This document shows, piece by piece, positions 26,831-35,392 of a stretch of 64,000 nt of DNA. The position numbers and the translations under genes were made by a program. Numbering within the stretch: the stretch's first letter is position 1; each line of letters starts with the position of its first letter. The notes beneath the pieces were generated by a model. That model made no database searches, was not told the origin of the DNA, and saw only the letters and a list, made by a program, of their open reading frames with translations. Location: NCBI GenBank assembly GCA_016717305.1, contig JADKFY010000002.1, positions 124,001 through 188,000 of the forward strand, in the 5' to 3' direction. This DNA comes from Flavobacteriales bacterium. Its GTDB lineage: Bacteria; Bacteroidota; Bacteroidia; Flavobacteriales_F; PHOS-HE28.

Positions 26831-28300
26831 ATGGCAGAAGTGATTACCAAACGGGACCAGGACTACGCAAAATGGTACAACGACCTGGTGCTCAAGGCGG
26901 ACCTTGCAGAGCACAGTGATGTGCGCGGTTGCATGGTGATCAAGCCTCATGGCTATGCCATTTGGGAGAAGATGCAATCTGCATTGGATGCCATGTTCAA
27001 GGCCACTGGTCACGTGAACGCGTACTTCCCGTTGTTCATTCCCAAAAGTTATTTGGCGAAAGAGGCCAGCCATGTGGAAGGCTTTGCCAAGGAATGTGCT
27101 GTGGTTACCCACTACCGCCTAAAGAGCGACCCTGTGCACGGCATTATTGTAGATCCAGATGCGAAGCTCGAAGAGGAGTTGATCGTACGCCCCACAAGCG
27201 AGACCATCATTTGGAACACCTACCGCGGGTGGGTGAAGAGTTATCGTGACCTGCCCTTGTTGATCAACCAATGGGCCAACGTGGTACGTTGGGAAATGCG
27301 CACGAGGTTGTTCCTAAGGACTGCGGAGTTCCTATGGCAAGAAGGCCATACGGCCCACGCTACCAAGGAGGAAGCGGTGGAGGAGACGGAGCGCATGCTG
27401 GATGTCTATGCCACATTCGCTGAAGAATGGCTGGCCATGCCGGTGATCAAGGGCATCAAGACCGCCAGTGAACGGTTCGCCGGCGCCGTGGATACCTATT
27501 GCATCGAGGCCATGATGCAGGACGGCAAAGCCTTGCAGGCCGGCACATCCCACTTTTTGGGTCAGAACTTCGCCAAGGCCTTTGATGTGGTCTTCACCAC
27601 CAAGGAGAACAGGCAAGAACACGTCTGGGCCACCAGTTGGGGCGTTAGCACACGCTTAATGGGCGCGTTGATCATGACGCACAGCGACGACAATGGTTTG
27701 GTGATCCCGCCGAAACTCGCACCCGTGCAAGTGGTGGTGATCCCCATTGCGAAGAACGAGGAGCAGTTGGCGGCGATACGGGCATACATAGAACCTGTGC
27801 TCGCTGCGATGAGGGCGAAAGGGATCACGGTTAAGTTCGACGATGATGACAAGAAGAAACCGGGTTGGAAATTCGCGGAGTATGAGTTGAAGGGCTTTCC
27901 TGTACGGATCGCCATTGGTCCGCGCGACATGGAGAACGGCACAGTTGAAGTGGCTCGTCGTGATACCTTGGAAAAGCAGGTCATGCAGACAGTGGACCTT
28001 GCAGAGAAAGTGGACAACCTGCTCACGGCGATACAATCCAACCTCTACGAGAAAGCCCTGGCCTTGCGCGAGCGTTACACCCGTTCTGTGGACGGGTACG
28101 ATGAATTCAAGGTGGCCATTGAAGAAGGAGGTTTCATCTATGCCCATTGGGATGGAACGGCCCAAACCGAAGAGAAGGTGAAGAACGAGACCAAGGCCAC
28201 CATCCGCTGCATCCCGTTGGGTGGCACGGCTTCACCCGGGAAATGCATGGTTACCGGAGCACCGAGTGCGCGTAGGGTGATATTTGCACGAGCGTATTGA
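26831..28300 (+). CDS. proS: Prolyl-tRNA synthetase, eukaryote/archaeal-type short form (489 aa)
   Basis: Charges tRNA(Pro). The ATG at 26831 (MAEVITKRDQDYAKWYNDL) is chosen; the 28-residue upstream extension runs over the divergent promoter. Class II motifs are visible: R-P-T-S-E-T-I-I-W, the motif 2 loop (F-L-R-T-A-E-F-L-W-Q-E-G-H-T), TSHFLGQNFAKAF and the motif 3 region W-G-V-S-T-R. The C-terminal anticodon-binding and zinc-like domain ends R-V-I-F-A-R-A-Y. It lacks the editing insertion of the bacterial-type long enzyme. Its stop overlaps the next start by 1 nt. Confidence 0.97.
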   Translation: MAEVITKRDQDYAKWYNDLVLKADLAEHSDVRGCMVIKPHGYAIWEKMQSALDAMFKATGHVNAYFPLFIPKSYLAKEASHVEGFAKECAVVTHYRLKSDPVHGIIVDPDAKLEEELIVRPTSETIIWNTYRGWVKSYRDLPLLINQWANVVRWEMRTRLFLRTAEFLWQEGHTAHATKEEAVEETERMLDVYATFAEEWLAMPVIKGIKTASERFAGAVDTYCIEAMMQDGKALQAGTSHFLGQNFAKAFDVVFTTKENRQEHVWATSWGVSTRLMGALIMTHSDDNGLVIPPKLAPVQVVVIPIAKNEEQLAAIRAYIEPVLAAMRAKGITVKFDDDDKKKPGWKFAEYELKGFPVRIAIGPRDMENGTVEVARRDTLEKQVMQTVDLAEKVDNLLTAIQSNLYEKALALRERYTRSVDGYDEFKVAIEEGGFIYAHWDGTAQTEEKVKNETKATIRCIPLGGTASPGKCMVTGAPSARRVIFARAY

Positions 28301-29004
28301 TGGCCAAGGAGGAAACCATTCCGGACCCACGGGACCTTATCGTTCAAACACTTCGTGCCAAATCCGGCATGAAGCAGGATGTATACAAGCGAACTGTCGA
28401 GCTCTTTGAACTATTGAAGACAACCCTTTCTGCTGTAGCCGAAGATCTTGCCATTGGGGTAAAGGAGCACGATCAACGATTGACCGTTGCGTACACGGAC
28501 AAAGGAGCCATGGCCTGCGAACTCAAAGCGGCGGGCGATCTCATCATCTTCCACATGCACACCAACGTGTTCAAGTTGGACCAGAGCAATAGCCTGTGGA
28601 AAAGCAGTTACTTGGAGGAGGATGAAATGCGGGGCTACTTCGGCCTGATCAACGTCTACAATTTCCTCAACGACTCCTTCAAGTTCAATCGCGAGGGGGA
28701 CATCGGCTACTTGGTCGCTCGGATCTTCTTGAACAAGGATGGCCATTTCTTCGTGCAAGGCAAGAAGCAGTTGGGTTTCTTGTACAATGATCTACAAGGC
28801 AGCTCGCTCGATTCCGAAATGTTGAAGGCCGTGATCCAGAGCGTAATTCAATACGTATTGGAATTTGACCTGTTGGCACCCCCATATGATCAAGTGAGCC
28901 AAGTATCGGTAAGCGAAATGAACGAGCTCAATGCTAACGTCCAAGTGGTTACAGGCAAGCGTTTGGGCTTTCGATTCCTCGCGGATGTGGTCGGTGAAGA
29001 GTAG
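28300..29004 (+). CDS. Conserved Bacteroidota hypothetical protein (234 aa)
   Basis: The ATG at 28300 shares a base with the proS stop, implying coupling; a TTG one codon earlier is possible. Soluble, mixed alpha/beta composition, no signal or membrane segment. Features such as D-L-I-I-F-H-M-H-T-N-V-F, a long middle helix-strand region with F-F-V-Q-G-K-K-Q-L-G-F-L-Y, and a C-terminal V-T-G-K-R-L-G-F-R-F are Bacteroidota-typical, but I recognise no named domain or catalytic motif. Function unknown. Confidence 0.75.
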   Translation: MAKEETIPDPRDLIVQTLRAKSGMKQDVYKRTVELFELLKTTLSAVAEDLAIGVKEHDQRLTVAYTDKGAMACELKAAGDLIIFHMHTNVFKLDQSNSLWKSSYLEEDEMRGYFGLINVYNFLNDSFKFNREGDIGYLVARIFLNKDGHFFVQGKKQLGFLYNDLQGSSLDSEMLKAVIQSVIQYVLEFDLLAPPYDQVSQVSVSEMNELNANVQVVTGKRLGFRFLADVVGEE

Positions 29005-29067
29005 GTGCGCATGACCACCAATCGTTTTGACCGTTCACGTGGGAACATTCGAATGGGAACAAGGCAC

Positions 29068-29097
29068 TTGCAGAACTGCAACAACTGCTTACATTTG
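29068..29097 (+). promoter_or_regulatory. Promoter of tRNA-Glu
   Basis: TTG (29068-29070), a 19-nt spacer, then TACATTTG (29090-29097): a near-ideal Bacteroidota -33/-7 promoter, 43 nt upstream of the mature tRNA. Confidence 0.75.
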
Positions 29098-29139
29098 CAG
29101 CCCCGAACCGGAAACCCTTCGCTGTTCGGTTGACATCAT

Positions 29140-29211
29140 GGCCCGTTCGTCTAGGGGTTAGGACGCGTCCCTTTCACGGATGAAACAGGGGTTCGATTCC
29201 CCTACGGGCTA
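29140..29211 (+). tRNA. tRNA-Glu (anticodon TTC)
   Basis: Cloverleaf: acceptor GGCCCGT (29140-29146) with ACGGGCT (29204-29210, one G-T), discriminator A at 29211, anticodon arm CGTCC-CTTTCAC-GGATG with anticodon TTC at 29173-29175, and T-arm AGGGG-TTCGATT-CCCCT. CCA is not encoded. Confidence 0.95.
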
Positions 29212-29222
29212 CGACAGTAGCA

Positions 29223-29256
29223 AAGGAGTTGTTCCCCAAGAACAGCTCCTTTTTTG
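29223..29256 (+). terminator. Intrinsic terminator after tRNA-Glu
   Basis: AAGGAGTTGTTC / GAACAGCTCCTT hairpin (one G-T pair) with a 5-nt loop and a run of T's directly after the stem. It lies 12 nt past the tRNA. Confidence 0.85.
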
Positions 29257-29456
29257 TGCCTTAGTGCCATCGGAATTGACGATCTGGAGTTGAGTATGGG
29301 CTGGGAACCAGATAAACGTCATGGTTCCTCACTGGTCATACCGAGTTCTGAACCTGAACTCATCTATTCGGTGGCATTTGGCGTGCTGGAGGTCTCATCG
29401 GTCAAAAGCACTCCTACTTGTTCAAAGCAACTCATGTTCCAGTTGCCTTATCCGTT
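29257..29456. other. Intergenic stretch upstream of the polysaccharide operon
   Basis: About 200 nt between the tRNA terminator and the promoter-like element at 29457. Short ORFs are open on the plus strand but lack homology-like composition or credible starts. Nothing else was recognised. Confidence 0.45.
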
Positions 29457-29464
29457 TACCTTTG
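29457..29464 (+). promoter_or_regulatory. Putative -7 element for the polysaccharide export operon
   Basis: TACCTTTG fits TAnnTTTG, about 85 nt before the preferred start of the Wza-like gene. No TTG at ideal spacing. It argues against using the far-upstream in-frame start at 29418. Confidence 0.45.
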
Positions 29465-29549
29465 GCCAACATATTTCAAGAATGTACGTTCCGGCATGTT
29501 AAGCAGGACGTGGGCATTCTTTGAAATGAACGAATCAGAAGGGCAGCGA

Positions 29550-30332
29550 ATGGGACAACGGAACACGGTGATCTTAGGGTTGGGACTAGTGCTATTGTTG
29601 GGTGGGTGTGTAGGTCGGCGGAGCATCAACTACCTGAATGACCCCTCTTTGAGCAATGGGTCCAGCAAACTGTTCGAGAACCGCAAGTTCGAATACCGGA
29701 TCCAAGTGAACGATGTGATGTCCGTTAGAGTGATGGGCCTTGATGACGCCACTTCGCGTTTCTTCAATGTGGAGCAACAGAACGGCATGATCAATGCGAG
29801 CGATGCTGCGCTCTATGTGAACGGATATTCCGTGGATAAGAACGGACAGATACAGCTACCCACCGTAGGCAAGATCAAGTTGCAGGGCCTCACAGTAGGC
29901 GAGGCACAAGAGCTTGTTCAGCGCAAGATCAACGAATACTTCAACAATGCCACGGTGATCCTGAAGATGGTGAACTGGCGGATCAGTATTTTGGGTAACG
30001 TGAGCAAACCGGGCGCTTACCTGGTGTACAACAACCAGATCACGATACTTGATGCCTTGGCGATGGCCGGCGGCCCGAACGAGTTTGCCGATAAGACGCA
30101 CATCACATTGATGCGCCAAAGTGAGCGAGGCGTTCAAGCCTTGTACGTGGATATGTCGACCACGGGCGTTCTTAGTTCGGAATATTATTATCTGTTGCCG
30201 AACGATATCGTCTTCGTACCCACACTTAGAGCCCGCCCAGCGCGTCTGAACTTGGAGATGCTATCGATACTTTTGGCGGTAACGAGTACTGGTGTGCTCC
30301 TATTCACTGCGATCCAGAACGCGAACAGATAA
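29550..30332 (+). CDS. Wza-like polysaccharide export lipoprotein (260 aa)
   Basis: Outer-membrane/periplasmic export protein for capsule or exopolysaccharide. The start at 29550 gives a compact lipoprotein signal with Cys20 in L-L-G-G-C and a GAAGGG-like sequence a few bases upstream; 29526 is an alternative, and 29418 is unlikely since it precedes the putative promoter. Domains: Poly_export (about 45-140, F-E-Y-R-I-Q-V-N-D-V and P-T-V-G-K-I-K-L-Q-G-L-T), then one SLBB domain (I-S-I-L-G-N-V-S-K-P-G-A-Y...I-L-D-A-L-A-M-A-G-G). A C-terminal hydrophobic helix (M-L-S-I-L-L-A-V-T-S-T-G-V-L-L-F) may cross the outer membrane or anchor to the inner. It is coupled to the kinase gene by a TAATG overlap. 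Confidence 0.92.
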   Translation: MGQRNTVILGLGLVLLLGGCVGRRSINYLNDPSLSNGSSKLFENRKFEYRIQVNDVMSVRVMGLDDATSRFFNVEQQNGMINASDAALYVNGYSVDKNGQIQLPTVGKIKLQGLTVGEAQELVQRKINEYFNNATVILKMVNWRISILGNVSKPGAYLVYNNQITILDALAMAGGPNEFADKTHITLMRQSERGVQALYVDMSTTGVLSSEYYYLLPNDIVFVPTLRARPARLNLEMLSILLAVTSTGVLLFTAIQNANR

Positions 30333-32668
30333 TGGCAGCACCGAGCAATGATACCGTTGACTTGCGTGCGGTCTTCCAAAAGATCGGCAGCCGTTGGTGG
30401 TGGTTCCTGATCACAGTCCCGATCTCAGTAGCGCTGGGAGCCGCATTTATCAAGACCACCGCAAAACAATATGTGGTACAAGCCACCATGCTCCTTAGTG
30501 AGAACAAGCGCTCGGGCTATGGTGGTGACGAAGAATTCATCAAAGGAACAGCCTACTTGAGCAACAGTGCGGACTTGGAAGATAAACTGGCAGTGCTCAC
30601 CTCAAAGACGAACTTGACCAGGACCTTGGAGCGGTTGAACTTCGGGATCGGGTATTTTGAGACGAAGAACTTCTTGACCAAGGAGAAGTACGACTACCCG
30701 CCATTCTTCATCAAGTTGGACAGCATAGCGGTGCAAGTGATCGATGTGCCGATCCATGTTTACATCGACCGACCGAGCAATACCTACCGAGTAAAGGCGA
30801 AAGGGAAGAACGTGCGTTTGTACAATGTGATGAAGCAGGAAGTACTGCCTGATTATATCGACAAATGGTCCATTGACCAGACCATGAGCATGGACCAGCC
30901 CTTCGTGGGTGACCATTTGAGCTTCCGCATCGAATTCCCAGCTGATCGGGTCTATGACCATAGCACGGAATATTTCTTCAAACTATACAGCCTCGCAGAT
31001 CTCGTGGACACTTACCGGCAAGAGACCGATGCCTCACAGTTGAGCCGGGAGAGCAACATCGTGAACCTCGGCATCAAGGTGGAAGTGGTCAACAAAGGCA
31101 AGATCTATCTCAACAAGCTGATGGAGACCTACATCGAGAGCGAGTTGGACAAGCAGCAACAGAAGGGGAAGAACACGATCGCCTTCATCGACTCGCAGAT
31201 CGGCACGGTTGCAGATTCATTGCAGAAAGTGGAAAGCAGTATGCAGAATTTCCGTGGGACGAGCGGTGGCGTAATGAACGTGACCACTACATCCGATGCC
31301 TTGTTCCAAGAGCGCAGTCGGTTGGAGGACGAACGTTCCTTGGTTATGCGTCGCAGGAACTACTGCGCATCGGTATTGGAGAAGGTGCGTTCCTCCAGCG
31401 ACCTTCGGAACGTTCCGGCGCCTTCTTCCTCCGGGATCGATGATCCGGTTTTGAACAATCTAGTGATCGAGATCACGCGTCTTTCTGCAGATCTTGCTGC
31501 CCAGAACCTGAGCACTGGTGCCCGTAGCAACCCCACGGTGATCGCCATGGAACGCAAGGTGAAGAACCTCACGGCATCCTTGGCACAAACAGCGGAAGGG
31601 CTGGTGCAACAGGCGGAAATGAGCTTGGCCGAGGTGAATCGACGCTTGGGTGGCATAAACTATCAATCCAGCCAATTGCCCGCCGATGAGCGGCGGTTGG
31701 TGAACATCGAGCGCAAGTTCAAGCTGAGCGACAACCTCTACAACTATTTAATGGAGAAGCGGGCCGAGGCCGGGATCGCCATTGCAAGTGATCAGGTCGA
31801 TAAGACCGTTGTGGACATTGCCAGTACCCTTGGGCGCAAACCGGTTTCACCGAACAAGATCCTTGTCTTGGGCGGTGCTTTCGCCATGGGCCTGTTCCTG
31901 CCGATCGGCTTCATTTTGATCCGTGATCTATTGCGCGACCGGATCAATGACCTGGAAGAGTTGAAGCGTGTGAGCAAACTACCGATCCTCGCTGTAATTC
32001 CCGCCAGTAAGCGCAAGCGTGTTCTGCCCGACGAGCCTAAATCCATGTTGGCAGAAGCGTTCCGGACGGCGCGTGTAAATCTGCAGTATCTCAATGCGAA
32101 TACGGATAGGCAGGTGATCGGATTCACCTCCTCCAGCAGTGGCGAGGGCAAGACCTTTTGCGCGGTCAACTTGGCCACGGTGATGGCCGAGTCCGGAAAA
32201 CGAACTATCCTAATTGATGCCGACATGCGCCGACCCAATGTGATGAAGACCTTGGGAATGGAAGATGGGCCCGGACTTTCAACATGGTTGATCGGTGAAG
32301 CGGGCATGGACCAATTGATCAAGAAGACCGATATACCCGGACTTGATGTGATCAGTGCTGGCCCTATACCGCCGAATCCCTTGGAACTTGCCGAGAGCCC
32401 GCGCATGGCCGAACTGATCACGAGTTTACGTGGCCGTTACGACCAGATCCTGGTTGATGCCTCCCCGCTGGGACTTGTTAGCGAGTATGTCCTGTTGATG
32501 CGTTTGGTGGACATCACCCTTTACGTGGTGCGTGAGAACAAGACCGATCGCACGGCTCTTCGCATGATCAATGAAATGGTGGAGGACGGCAAGGTGAAGA
32601 ACGTGGACCTGTTGTTGAACGACGTGCGAACGAAGAGCGGCGATGGCTACGGTTACTACAACAAGTAG
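30332..32668 (+). CDS. Wzc-like polysaccharide co-polymerase with C-terminal BY-kinase domain (778 aa)
   Basis: Inner-membrane chain-length regulator and tyrosine autokinase. The first TM helix at ~24-42 (W-W-W-F-L-I-T-V-P-I-S-V-A-L-G) begins a Wzz domain, a long periplasmic coiled-coil region (~270-480) follows, and a second TM is at ~512-530 (L-V-L-G-G-A-F-A-M-G-L-F-L-P-I-G-F). The cytoplasmic kinase has Walker A SSSSGEGKTF (~598-607), Walker A' I-L-I-D-A-D-M-R-R-P and Walker B I-L-V-D-A-S-P. The C-terminal tyrosine cluster is short (G-Y-G-Y-Y-N-K) compared with enterobacterial Wzc. It directly follows and overlaps the Wza-like gene, the classic order. Confidence 0.94.
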   Translation: MAAPSNDTVDLRAVFQKIGSRWWWFLITVPISVALGAAFIKTTAKQYVVQATMLLSENKRSGYGGDEEFIKGTAYLSNSADLEDKLAVLTSKTNLTRTLERLNFGIGYFETKNFLTKEKYDYPPFFIKLDSIAVQVIDVPIHVYIDRPSNTYRVKAKGKNVRLYNVMKQEVLPDYIDKWSIDQTMSMDQPFVGDHLSFRIEFPADRVYDHSTEYFFKLYSLADLVDTYRQETDASQLSRESNIVNLGIKVEVVNKGKIYLNKLMETYIESELDKQQQKGKNTIAFIDSQIGTVADSLQKVESSMQNFRGTSGGVMNVTTTSDALFQERSRLEDERSLVMRRRNYCASVLEKVRSSSDLRNVPAPSSSGIDDPVLNNLVIEITRLSADLAAQNLSTGARSNPTVIAMERKVKNLTASLAQTAEGLVQQAEMSLAEVNRRLGGINYQSSQLPADERRLVNIERKFKLSDNLYNYLMEKRAEAGIAIASDQVDKTVVDIASTLGRKPVSPNKILVLGGAFAMGLFLPIGFILIRDLLRDRINDLEELKRVSKLPILAVIPASKRKRVLPDEPKSMLAEAFRTARVNLQYLNANTDRQVIGFTSSSSGEGKTFCAVNLATVMAESGKRTILIDADMRRPNVMKTLGMEDGPGLSTWLIGEAGMDQLIKKTDIPGLDVISAGPIPPNPLELAESPRMAELITSLRGRYDQILVDASPLGLVSEYVLLMRLVDITLYVVRENKTDRTALRMINEMVEDGKVKNVDLLLNDVRTKSGDGYGYYNK

Positions 32669-32971
32669 AACACACCTTTGATCCAACGCGCCATCCATGG
32701 CACTGTTGTTTCCAGTATCATCCATGTCCTTCCACCGCTTGATCTTGGCGAATGGAACGGATGGGTCCTACTTTTCAGGAGGTGACCAGGACGAACTTTT
32801 TCCGGTGTTAAAATGGAAATGGGCCTTCATCCGCGCGAACTCGTTGGTCCAAACCAACGTACAATGCCTCTTCGACCTGCAATTGTCCACGGTTTTTGAT
32901 GAGTGAATATCACATCCATCCTATGAATTGTTCAATGGCCTGCAAAGGCGATTGGAGCTGTGCAGGTTAGG
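32669..32971. other. Intergenic region between the kinase and flippase genes
   Basis: About 300 nt. A 69-codon plus-strand ORF at 32697-32906 has no recognisable features and unremarkable composition, so it was not called. No clear promoter, terminator or RNA structure was seen. Confidence 0.45.
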
Positions 32972-34291
32972 ATGATCGGTTCCGAAGGATTGCAGAAATA
33001 CTTGAAGAGCTTCTCATGGCTCTTCGCTGATCGCATACTGCGCCTTGCCCTGATCCTGGTCACCGGGATCTTTGTGACGCGTTACTTGGGAGCGGAACTG
33101 TTCGGCAAATTGAACTATGCCATGGCAGTGGTGAGCATTGGTGCAGTGCTTACTTCCATGGGCCTCAACGAGATCATTTCACGTGATCTGGTCCAACACC
33201 CCGAACGACGGAACGAATTACTGGGCAGTGGCTTCGCCTTAAAGCTGTTCGGCGGCTTATTGCTGAATGTGGCCGTGCTCATATTCGCTTGGGTCCAGCA
33301 GCTGGAGATCCTAACGGTTATGTTGATCGCCATCACCGCATCGGGAGAGTTGTTGAAATGGAGTACCGTGATCGAGTACTACTTCTTGGCACAGGTCCAA
33401 GGCAAGGTTTCCGCTCAGATCAATATTGTGGCCACTGTGGTCAGTTCCGGATATAAGCTGGTGTTGGTGTGGATGGGAGCACCCCTGTTGTGGTTCGCAT
33501 GGGCCTACGCGTTGGAATGCCTCGCTTTCATGGTCACAGTGTGCTTTATCTACAACAAGAATGGCCTGAAGATCGGGGATTGGAAGCCAACCAAGCGCAT
33601 GATGATCTACATGCTGCAACAGTCGTGGCCCATGCTCGTTTATGGCTTCGCTTTGCAGGCCCAGTTGAAGATCGATCAGATCATGATCTTCGACATCTTG
33701 CGCGGCACTATTGGTGAGGATGCCGCCAATGAAGAAGTGGGTCAGTATGCTGTGGCCGTGAAGATGATCGAGGCCACGGCCTTTCTGCCTGTGATCATCC
33801 AAATGGCATTGGCCCCTGCGATCGCACGGGCGCGGGTTCAGAACAGGGCCTTGTTCGAGGACCGGCTTACGAACCAGTACCGGCTCATGTTCCTGTTGTA
33901 CCTCACCACCTCGCTACCCTTGTACTTCTTGGCCGAACCATTGATCACCTGGTTGTACGGTGAGGAATTCCGATTGGCTGGCCACTTGCTGGCGATCTTC
34001 TCCGCTCGTTTGGTCTTCTCCTACATGGGAGTGGCGAAAGGCAGTTTCATCACCAATGAGAGCCTCTTCAAGTTCTCATTGATCACTGCCATCCTTGGTG
34101 CCGGGATCAATATCGGCTTGAACGCGTTGTTGATCCCCACCATGCGATCCAATGGAGCGGTATGGGCTACCTTGGTATCCTTCCTTGTGAGTGTTTATCT
34201 GGTGGATCTTTTCCACCCCAAAACGCGTATCAACTTCAAGATGATGACCATGGGCATGCTCACGTTCTGGCGTATTAGAGGTGTCAAGTGA
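32972..34291 (+). CDS. Wzx-type polysaccharide flippase (440 aa)
   Basis: MATE/MOP-superfamily lipid-linked oligosaccharide flippase of the inner membrane, with about 12-14 TM helices. Family features are the N-terminal S-F-S-W-L-F-A-D-R-I-L-R-L-A-L-I-L-V-T-G-I-F-V-T-R-Y-L-G block, L-K-I-D-Q-I-M-I helix and L-A-P-A-I-A-R-A. The ATG at 32972 is preferred to a GTG at 32960. The 3' end overlaps the start region of the next gene's longer frame but not its chosen ATG. Confidence 0.92.
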   Translation: MIGSEGLQKYLKSFSWLFADRILRLALILVTGIFVTRYLGAELFGKLNYAMAVVSIGAVLTSMGLNEIISRDLVQHPERRNELLGSGFALKLFGGLLLNVAVLIFAWVQQLEILTVMLIAITASGELLKWSTVIEYYFLAQVQGKVSAQINIVATVVSSGYKLVLVWMGAPLLWFAWAYALECLAFMVTVCFIYNKNGLKIGDWKPTKRMMIYMLQQSWPMLVYGFALQAQLKIDQIMIFDILRGTIGEDAANEEVGQYAVAVKMIEATAFLPVIIQMALAPAIARARVQNRALFEDRLTNQYRLMFLLYLTTSLPLYFLAEPLITWLYGEEFRLAGHLLAIFSARLVFSYMGVAKGSFITNESLFKFSLITAILGAGINIGLNALLIPTMRSNGAVWATLVSFLVSVYLVDLFHPKTRINFKMMTMGMLTFWRIRGVK

Positions 34292-34310
34292 GCTTGGTAA
34301 ATTTGTTTGC

Positions 34311-35270
34311 ATGACCACCTACACCCCTCCAGCACCGCTCCGAACTCCCGTTCTTCTAACGGCATTCAGCCGGTACGATACGGCGCGCAAAGTGATGGAA
34401 GCTATTCGCGCAGCGCGACCGCCACGGCTCTATTTCGCTTGTGATGGTCCCCGCAACGCAGAAGAGAAAGTGCGCACGGACAAAGTGCGTTCCTTGGTTG
34501 AACTGGTCGATTGGCCCTGCGAGCTGAAGACGCTTTTTCGAGAAGAGAATGCCGGGCTCAAGAAGGCCATGATCGGCAACATGGATTGGTTCTTTGAGAA
34601 CGAACCTGAAGGCATTGTTCTGGAAGATGATACACAGCCGGTCCAAAGTTTCTTTTGGTTCGCCGAGGAGATGTTGGCAAAGTTCCGGGACACCAAGGAG
34701 ATCTGGTGGATCCTTGGCAACAACCTCATGGCCGATCCTGCTCCGAAACCTGCGGCATCCTATTACTTCTCCCAACACGGTTATGGCGCACCATGGGGTT
34801 GGGCCGGTTGGCGCCGCAGTTGGAAATTGTACGATGGCGATATGGTCCAATGGCCCAAAGTGCGCAATACGCCCGAATGGGATTCCTTCTTCCTGAGCAA
34901 GGGCGAAAAGACCGAGGCCTACGGCACCTTCGAAGCCACGTGGGACGGCACCATCAAGACCTGGGATTTCCAGCACGATTTCTCGCGGATGGTCCATCGC
35001 GGCATCACGGTGATCCCTGAGTACAACTTGGTGCGCAACATTGGCTTCAGCGGCACAGGCACCAACACATTGGAGGGCGGCGACGTGCGCGATGTGGACA
35101 ACGCCTGCGAAATGCCCTTCCCGCTGGTACACCCCAAAACGATCGTGGTGGATACCGTGCGCGACCTGCTCTACTTCAACAAATTCATTCGTCCGCCTTT
35201 CTCGCGAAGATTCAAGAACGCCCTACTGGGCATGCTGCCGAGCACCGTTGAGAAAGCCATTCGGGGTTAG
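34311..35270 (+). CDS. GT-A-fold glycosyltransferase-like protein (320 aa minus stop: 319)
   Basis: Soluble or peripheral nucleotide-sugar transferase. The ATG at 34311 begins MTTYTPPAPLRTPVLLTAF; ten more codons upstream (34281) overlap the flippase. A nucleotide-binding N-terminal fold (P-V-L-L-T-A-F-S-R-Y-D-T-A) is followed by the acidic metal-binding stretch GIVLEDDTQPV at ~105 and the acceptor-side GAPWGWAGWRRSW, both typical of this GT2-like, hemolysin-HlpA-related type in polysaccharide loci. The donor sugar cannot be deduced. Confidence 0.82.
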   Translation: MTTYTPPAPLRTPVLLTAFSRYDTARKVMEAIRAARPPRLYFACDGPRNAEEKVRTDKVRSLVELVDWPCELKTLFREENAGLKKAMIGNMDWFFENEPEGIVLEDDTQPVQSFFWFAEEMLAKFRDTKEIWWILGNNLMADPAPKPAASYYFSQHGYGAPWGWAGWRRSWKLYDGDMVQWPKVRNTPEWDSFFLSKGEKTEAYGTFEATWDGTIKTWDFQHDFSRMVHRGITVIPEYNLVRNIGFSGTGTNTLEGGDVRDVDNACEMPFPLVHPKTIVVDTVRDLLYFNKFIRPPFSRRFKNALLGMLPSTVEKAIRG

Positions 35271-35301
35271 AGGTGCATGTTGTCCATGGAAGTAATTGAA
35301 C

Positions 35302-35334
35302 CTTGACCCCTTGTGCCTTGCGACTTGTGTCTTG
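35302..35334. repeat. Degenerate 7-nt tandem repeat, CTTG every 7-8 nt
   Basis: CTTG occurs at 35302, 35310, 35317, 35324 and 35331, with spacers resembling TGC or TGT. It is a short simple repeat of the CTTGTGC type, in the gap between the glycosyltransferase and polymerase genes. Confidence 0.55.
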
Positions 35335-35392
35335 TTTCTTTATTCTACCTTCTACATCCCATCTTTGCGCCGCACCCTAAGATCCGTTCGTC

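Noticed and set aside
32697..32906. 69-codon ORF between kinase and flippase
   Set aside because: No domain, coupling or start signal; composition ordinary.
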